DNA of 64,000 nucleotides from assembly GCA_003049465.1 (NCBI GenBank), contig PYSS01000046.1, positions 124,001 through 188,000 of the forward strand, in the 5' to 3' direction. Made by a program: the position numbers and the translations under genes. The notes beneath the pieces were generated by a model. That model did not search any database. It was not told where the DNA came from and saw only the letters and a program-made list of their open reading frames with translations. The stretch's first letter is position 1. Each line of letters starts with the position of its first letter. The DNA comes from Magnaporthiopsis rhizophila. Lineage: Eukaryota; Ascomycota; Sordariomycetes; Magnaporthales; Magnaporthaceae. Positions 57,460-64,000 of the stretch are shown piece by piece.

Positions 57460-59155
57460 ATGGCATCACCCACGACTCCCGTGTCGCGACAGCCGACGCA
57501 GCTCAGCGACTCCAACGAGGACGCTGTCCCGGAGACGGATCCCCTTGGCGTAAGCTCCTGCCCTTCGGGCTTGCCTAATAATACATCTCGCGACATGGGA
57601 CGCCTCAAGCTGATGCCACTGTGGCTCCTAGACCGCTACCCTCCTGGCCGAAAGGCTGCAATCATGGAAGCATGCTGTCGGGTACCTGGAGGAGTTCATG
57701 GCAGCAGTCGAGAAAGTGCATAGGGCGCAGGCTAAGGAATACGAGAAGATCCTCAAGGTTAGTTGACCTCTCCAGCTCGGATCGGTCCGGCGAGCCTGTG
57801 CTGATGATATTTCGGCTCGGTGTCTGTAGACTATCCATAAGCCCCTGAAGGAGGGCCACCATTTTGACCAGAGCCTCGGCGGCGTGGCCGGCTTCTTCGA
57901 GAATATGAGAGTCAATACCGAGGCCATGGTCAACAGCAACATCGAGACGGAGCACTCTATCAGGGGAACAGTGCTACCCATCCTCGAAAGGCTGCACAAG
58001 GAGATCAAACACAAGTCCAAGGAGCTGGCTCACGGCGCCCAGAAGAGCGCTAAAGAGGTCGAGAAGGCGCGCAACATCACACAGAGGCACATCGAGCTGC
58101 TGGGGCAGCAGACGGCTGGTTTCGAGTCCACGGGCGGGAAGTTCGACCCTGCGCACGACCCGTACGTCATCCACCGCGGCGTCATGTATCGGCTTAACAA
58201 GCAGGTCATGGAGGAGAACAACCACCGCAACGACCTCATCGCGGTCCAGAACAACTTCCTGGCCTTCGAGACCCACGTTGTTCAGGTCATGCAGCAGGCT
58301 ATGGAGGTCTTTGAGCAGTTCGCTGGTGGCCAGGCTGAGAAGATGCGGGCCCTGTACGCCGACATGCTTGGCGCTTCCCAACGCATTCCGCCCGACTTTG
58401 AATGGAAGGGCTTCGTGGCCCGCAACCAGGACCGTCTGGTCAATCCCAATGACGACCCACGCTCCGTCGATGGCGTAACGTTCGCCAACCAGAACCACCG
58501 CAGCACCCAGCCCTTGATGGAAGGGTCGCTGGAGCGCAAGTCGCGCAACAAGCTCTCATGGGGCCACCAGACGGGTTACTACGTTGTGACCCCGTCCAAG
58601 TTTCTGCACGAGTTCAAGGAGTCAGACTTTTTGCGCAGGGACCCTGTGCCCGAGCTAAGCATATACCTGCCCGATGCTGTCATTGGCACACCCAATGGAG
58701 ACAAGTTCAACATAAAGGGCAAAGACCAAGCCAAGGGACTCAGCAGCAAGCTTGTGGGGAACGCCGAGCTTTCTTTCAAGGCGCACACCGCTGCCGATGC
58801 CGAGAAGTGGTTTGAAGTGATCAAGAACGTGGCTGGAGCTACGGGGGCGAAGCGCGTTAACACCGACGTGGGCGCTGCCGCTGCCGCTGCCGCTGCACCA
58901 ACTGCCAGCAAAACCGGAGGTGCTTCCTCAGGGACCACACCGCAACTGCCCCCGCTGGCCACCGACCAGAAGGCGCAGGAAGCGGGTGTGACTAGGACCG
59001 AGGCGGTGATGAGCCCGTCGGTCATCTCGCCAAACTCGGCCACGTCGGCTGTGACATCGCCTGCAACCACTGTATCGCCCACTACACCCCTTTCCGCTCC
59101 TGTAGGCGCCGAGAAGACACTGGTAACAGACCAGGCGAAGCCGGCCAAGGCTTGA
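57460..59155 (+). CDS. slm1: PH-domain, BAR-like protein (Slm1/2 type)
   Basis: Homologue of yeast Slm1/Slm2, PI(4,5)P2-binding TORC2 effectors at eisosomes. Exons are 57460-57549, 57632-57757 and 57830-59155, 513 aa. Exon 2 was placed by its acceptor CTCCTAG: this opens TATLLAERLQSWKHAVGYL, the start of the BAR-like helical region, which runs to about 290 through AKEYEKILK, EHSIRGTVLPILERLHKEI and VQNNFLAFETHVVQVM. The PH domain covers about 305-405 (SLERKSRNKLSW ... GYYVVTPSKFLHEFK ... AADAEKWFEVIKNV). The C-terminus is Ser/Thr/Ala-rich with an alanine run. Both introns are phase 0 and about 72-82 bp. Slm is favoured over other PH-BAR families by the BAR-PH order and the WKHAVGYL block. Confidence 0.9.
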
Positions 59156-60580
59156 TCGCCGCAGCTCTCAATGACCAGCTGCCAACAACAATATGGCTTC
59201 CAGAACACCAATTACGGCGAGCGGTTTGCAGGTTGTCACGGAACGGGTGAGGCGGGATGGCAATTGATGCGGCACTCGTGCAGGGATCTATCAAGTACAT
59301 ATTATGAGCCAGCGCCTGTGGCGACCTGATGCTCACAGGCCCGTCCCATGGAAGCTCTTGGCCCAAGGGCACGTCTTCTACTTCCTACCCCCTATGATCC
59401 ATTGGCTTCTCAGTTTCTCTTTCCTAGTTTTAGTTTGTTCGATAATATCGTACTATCGTCATCTCCACTAGCCGCGCATGCTAGATCATGAACCATCAAG
59501 TGACGGTGCTACTTTATGCAGGTTTCCGTTGTTTATAAGCGGTCTGTCCACTCAGCCCCACTGACACATACACCTAGGTACACACATGTCACCTACACAC
59601 CCTTCCGCGTCTGGATAAATGCGAAGCTACATCAGGCACCGTCTTGTTGGGCCTCATCGGCATCGGGTACTAACGCTTGGATATGCCACGGAGAGTGGCT
59701 ATATAAGTTGACCGAGAATCGCCTCGGGCGTCGGCGATGTCCATTCTACACAAAGGCTGCCCGGTCCAAGTCCGTATCCTCATTGCCAGGAGTGCTCCGG
59801 GCACTAATGGGGCAGGGTTGGCCCTCGGACATGGCCGATATCTACGTCTCAAAAGCGAGATGGAGCCAGCTGGCCAGCCACACCAAAGCTTACGCCCGGA
59901 AATCGAACCCATTATCCTTGCCACGGTCTGCCTCCAATCAATATTGCCCATTTACAAAAAGAGTCATGCCGTTGAAGTCTCGTCACCGACTTCGGCGCAG
60001 CTGCGGTCTTTTGAGAGAACTTCACTTCTGGGATCCAGCAATAGCAGCGCACCCAGATAGGGAGAGGAGGAAGCCGGGTGCTCGTGCTCAATTTGGCTGC
60101 CGCAGATCTTTTGTGTGGCAGCCAGCGACACTCCAAAATAATACGGGCAATTACAGTACACGAAATTGTTGTAATCAGTGCTAATCTTTTCCCCCGATTC
60201 TTCTTTTCTTCATGCTTCCTAGGTTTTCGACCAAGGTCAAGCTGCCGAGATACAGGTTGTGGAGAAGTGCGGATGGCTATGGTGCATTCAAAAGTGGAAT
60301 CAGGTTTGTCCCTAAGGCAGCGAACCACGCCAAGGCGCGACCTGCCTTGTGGCCTTGCAAGGCCTGACGGTTCAGCCGTCGATTTATGGCGGACCACTGG
60401 AAGGGCCACCATCAAGCCTACCTGCCCAAAGAGCGCCCAGGTAGGAAGGAGCTTCGGGATCTTAGTACATATCGAGCTTGTCTCTTTTGGTTGGCGGGAT
60501 GCGTCCGCGGTACACGTCCGATACCTGCCCCGCTGGCCTGCCCACGCCTCAGCCTTGCCGCCTGCGTCGCGCGAACCAGC

Positions 60581-60583
<3 letters not shown>

Positions 60584-60614
<31 letters not shown>
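60584..60614. repeat. CA/TG microsatellite, about 15 units
   Basis: About 31 nt of CA repeat on the plus strand in non-coding sequence. Confidence 0.9.
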
Positions 60615-60617
<3 letters not shown>

Positions 60618-61407
60618 CCAGGTCTGCAACCCGGCCGCGTTGCCTCTTTCTGCTTTCCCTTCGACACGCTGCCGGCCTGCATTGGTCGAGGCCTTGGGAT
60701 GTGGGTGCAAGGATCATGCATTTTGGCGGGGATCCGGCGCTTCGCCCGGCTTCTTAGATGACCCAGCTGCAGGCCACCAGGCAGGCTGACTTGCCGGTTC
60801 CCCTCTCGTTCCCTCCCAGCTCCTCGCTCTCATTCTTTCTCCGCAGGCGGCGCCATTCGGGTGCGTTGGTTGATGCCCGGGGCAACAAGAGAGATGCGTT
60901 CGGGCCGCAGCGGTCAAGCGACGTCCTCTTTCTAGCGGCGATTGTAGTCTGCAATCTAGGGCCGTCGACTGCGCCGCCGTAGGTACTAGTCATGAGCCCT
61001 CTCACTCACCTGCCGCCCGAGTGGCCGGCCTCCCAAGAGCTATCGTTCATGGAGTCCGGAGCCTTGTCGCCTGCGCGGATTCCTCCTCTGCCTAGCGTGA
61101 AACAAAACCCCCAATGGCTTCCCGAGGATTGCATATCCCCACCACCATCGCCCATTGGTAGCCTTACCACCATTCGGGTGTGCGAGAAAAGTGACACTGG
61201 AGACAGTTAGCCTAACCTCGCGGGTCTGGCTCCCGCCGAGCTCAGGCCAGGCTCAGGGAATAAATTATAAAGAATCCGGCTGCTTCTCATATCACCGCCC
61301 CCCTCCATCTCGGCACTCTTCCCTAGATCCCTGTAGACTGCTGCCGGGTCGGGCGAGCTGACGCCTTCCCCACGAAGCCCCTCATCCCTTTCGTGTTTCT
61401 CTCTCGT

Positions 61408-61414
61408 TATATAG
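61408..61414 (+). promoter_or_regulatory. TATA box candidate of the Clr5 gene
   Basis: TATATAG, about 105 bp upstream of the ATG at 61519. Confidence 0.4.
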
Positions 61415-61518
61415 TCGAGCGAGGCTCAACCCTTGCGCGTCTCCTATGGCTCGGCCCGTAACCCCTTTTCACCTGCCTTGCCTTAGCTCGACACAGCTCC
61501 AGTTCCCGCGACGTAATC

Positions 61519-64000
61519 ATGACCAAGACGTGGGAGAAGCACAAGGCCGCCATTGTCACCCTATATAAGGCGGAGAATCGGCCCCTGCATGAAGTGCAGG
61601 CGATAATGCGGGATAGGTTCAACTTCGAGGCATCGTGAGTTTAACCATCTTCTCTTGCCGTATTTCCGTCATGCCTCCTCATTCATTTCTTCTCTCTCAC
61701 AGCTATATCCCTCATCACAAACCCACGTTTCATAAAAGCTCCGTGGACACTAACCTCATCGCAGGATTCGAGCCTATCGCACGCGGTTCGGCAAATGGGG
61801 CCTGCAGAAATACAATGCCAGACGCCGGCATTCTATGGCCACATATTTGGCGCGACCACGGCTGGAGAACACGCCACCTTCTCCTCAACCCCTCGAGATC
61901 TCCCAGGCAAAGGTGCCTAGGAACATGTCCATGCCATCACTCTCAACCATCACCGCGACGAACCCGTACAGCCAATGCCCCAGCTACCTCTCCCCTGACA
62001 GCTCGGAGCTTCCGAGGTGAGTGGAGAGGATATTGAGAGCCCATGGATTCTTTTTCGTTGCTATGAGGCAATAGGTGACACAAAATACCTCTAGCCCTCC
62101 TATCAAGTTCGAGCATCCATACCGCTCAACACTAAGCGACCTCAACGACGACTCCTGCAGCAACTACACTGCATCCTACGGGAGCGAGTCTGGTGTGTAC
62201 TACGTTGGAAGTTCACAGAGCTGCTACTCGCCCCGAAGCGCCGCATTTCCTTCGCCTCACCTGAGCTACAGTGACACAAACGTGGCTTTGCTCGATGCCA
62301 TACGACGTGACGACGAATCCATGCTCTGCCAGATACTCGGCAGCTGCTCACAGGCTTCTGCATATACCTCCCTCACAGCACAGGGAGGCACGCCCCTTCA
62401 CATCGCCGTCGAGCACCGGTCCCTAGCCGTGTTACCTCGACTCCTGCTGGCATCAAGCAGCCCGAACATTCAAGACCCGGATGGAAATACGCCCATACAC
62501 TGCCTGTTCAAGGAAACCAGCTGGTGGCAAGAAGAAAAGCTGCTTGCAATGGCCCAAGAGCTTCTGGGAAGGACCGACGTCAACATCCGCAATCACTGGG
62601 GCGAAACACCGTTCGACATTGCGGTGACCCAATTCCGGCCATCAGGTTTGCAGGGCTCGCTGGAGCGTGTCGCCGCTAACGTCAGTCTCCGTCTCGCTGC
62701 AGCGGCTGACGACAACTCCCCGCTGGGCGTCGTCATGGCGACTATAGCCGATCGCCTGGTCGGCTCCAAAACCGTGTACAGCAGCGTGCAACCCGAGGGC
62801 TGGCGGCGGGCTACCGAGTGCCTCTGCGCGCTCCTGGAGGCCGGCGCGCGCCCGGACTCGCCCCTGGGCGACACGCCCGTGCTGTCGTACCTCCTCAGCC
62901 GCCCGGCCGCAGACACGGAGGCGTTTGGTCGCCTATACGGATTCACCCATCGACTCGCGGGGCTGGTCGACGCGGCCGCCCCTGACTCCCAAGGGCTGAC
63001 GGCGCTCGATTACGCCATCTCGATGCGCCCGCAGGAGCAGCCCGGCGTAGTTGCCCAACAGCGACAGGTCATCCGGGAACTGACTGCGCAGCGGCACGGT
63101 ATCTGCCGCGCCAGCACCAGACCTTCCTCACTCACGGCTTTTGCAACGCACTGGAGTGCAGACGACGGGTTCCTCGAGCTGTCGATGCGGCTCGTGGCGG
63201 CCGGGGCAGACACCAGCACCATCATCACCGCACAGCACCGCGAATATTTCTCAGAGAATCTGAAGCACCTCGCACCGGTCAGCCAGCGCCACGCTGACGA
63301 GCAGGCCAGTCGCGGCCCTTACTGCCTCGAGTCCCATGCCCGATTGGATAGCCTTCAGTCGGCAGTCGCGCCGGGAGTGCCGCTGGGCGCGGCGATTTGG
63401 ATCTCGGCCTGCGATCTGGACTCGTGGGATACTACTAGAGAACGTATGTTATTCTCATCATGTCTCCTCCTCCATCTCTGTTGGTATTGCCGTTCTTTTC
63501 GCTTCTCTCGTCAGGTTTGGCTCTTGTCTTTCGGGAAACCTTCTTTTCGTCGCTTGCAACTTACAACTCACGCGGGCTACTTTTCGGTGGCCCTTTGGCG
63601 CTGTCTTTTGGTCTGGCCGAGAGTCCCCCCTTGAAGCCATCGCGTTTGAATATTTTTTTTGCCCATTTCACTCGTGCTTGCAATTACTTGTGGAATAGCC
63701 ACAGCAGGAAGTGTTTATCTGACCCTGGAGCTCAACGTCCCTGCGACATTTTAGATCTACGGGCGCTCGAGAAGCTCATGCCCAAGCCTCCATGCCCAAC
63801 GCAGCGTCTCTACGACGAGGCCCTCAGGCTGCTGTCAACCAAGTTCCTCGACGGCTGGGCGAGGACGCTGAGGGCCTCGCCGTCGCGCTACTACGCATCG
63901 TCGGACCCGGGCACAAGGCAGGCTGCCGAGCAATACCTGAGCGTCCTGGCCCTCTGCGCCGGCAGGGGAGAGCACGCGCGGCCCGAGAAGCGCTACTACG
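61519..64000 (+). CDS. Clr5-domain protein with ankyrin repeats (cut by window end)
   Basis: The N-terminus is a Clr5 domain, a fungal DNA-binding-like module named after S. pombe Clr5: WEKHKAAIVTLYKAENRPLH, then AIMRDRFNFEASIRAYRTRF and GKWGLQKYN across intron 1. Exons are 61519-61634, 61765-62016, 62095-63443, and 63755 onward to the window edge. A Ser/Pro-rich linker is followed by ankyrin-like repeats (NVALLDAIRRDDESML, GGTPLHIAVEHRSLAVLP, DGNTPIHCLF, WGETPFDIAV, GLTALDYAI). About 654 residues are visible and the C-terminus is missing. Intron 3 (63444-63754, 311 bp) is long for this window; it joins TTRE to HLRALEKLMPKP in phase, but another small exon inside it cannot be ruled out. Such proteins are probable chromatin or transcription regulators; the target is unknown. 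Confidence 0.85.

Larger units (their letters stand above)
59156..61518. other. Intergenic region of 2.4 kb before the Clr5 gene
   Basis: No gene is recognised. It includes a CA microsatellite (60584-60614), an ACCTAGGT palindrome at 59572-59579, and a TATATAG at 61408-61414, about 105 bp upstream of the Clr5 gene start. Several short open frames on both strands are unsupported. Confidence 0.5.

Overview
The window reads as nuclear DNA of a filamentous ascomycete, most likely a Sordariomycete. Genes are dense and lie on both strands. Introns are short (about 70-110 bp, GT...CTGAC/CTAAC...AG), and the proteins are typical fungal ones: a class I myosin with a TH1/SH3/acidic tail, CreC, CreD, Dsk2, Nse2, Gem1, an Slm-type PH protein and a Clr5-ankyrin protein. 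I assign 21 protein genes by reading exons and splice sites; reading phase was checked across every intron. I see no tRNA, rRNA, CRISPR array or intact transposon.

Layout, left to right. 1-2.5 kb: no gene recognised. 2.5-12 kb: class I myosin (+), DHHC palmitoyltransferase (-), secreted tyrosinase (-), metallo-beta-lactamase-fold protein (-). 12.7-22.7 kb: Kap120-like importin (+), quinone oxidoreductase (-), Dsk2/ubiquilin (+), a 186-aa unknown (+), DOPA-dioxygenase family protein (-). 24-29.5 kb: phenylalanine/histidine ammonia-lyase family enzyme (+) and a secreted, probably GPI-anchored VWA protein (+). 29.9-39.2 kb: a DUF6590-like protein (-), a 111-aa conserved-looking protein (+), FGAM synthase ADE6 (-), Nse2/Mms21 SUMO ligase (+). 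39.9-46.2 kb: CreC (-) and the Miro GTPase Gem1 (+), whose first intron holds a 663-bp uninterrupted CT repeat. 46.2-50.9 kb: a gene-poor stretch with one doubtful ORF. 50.9-59.2 kb: alpha-arrestin CreD (+), methionyl-tRNA synthetase (-), Slm1-like protein (+). 61.5 kb to the right edge: a Clr5-domain ankyrin protein that runs out of the window.

Most genes are housekeeping genes that happen to be neighbours. Two functional groupings stand out. CreC and CreD, both tied to the ubiquitin side of carbon catabolite repression, lie about 8.4 kb apart. Three aromatic/phenolic genes occur in 18 kb: tyrosinase, a DOPA-dioxygenase family protein, and an ammonia-lyase that is head-to-head with the dioxygenase gene. 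Whether either grouping is functional is inference.

The most unusual sequence features concern splicing. They are the giant CT tract filling the gem1 first intron, a 3' splice site preceded by 22 A residues in the DOPA-dioxygenase gene, a GC-AG intron in the importin gene, and first coding exons of only 3, 5 and 10 nt in myo1, creC and gem1. I did not find a clearly new multi-gene system.
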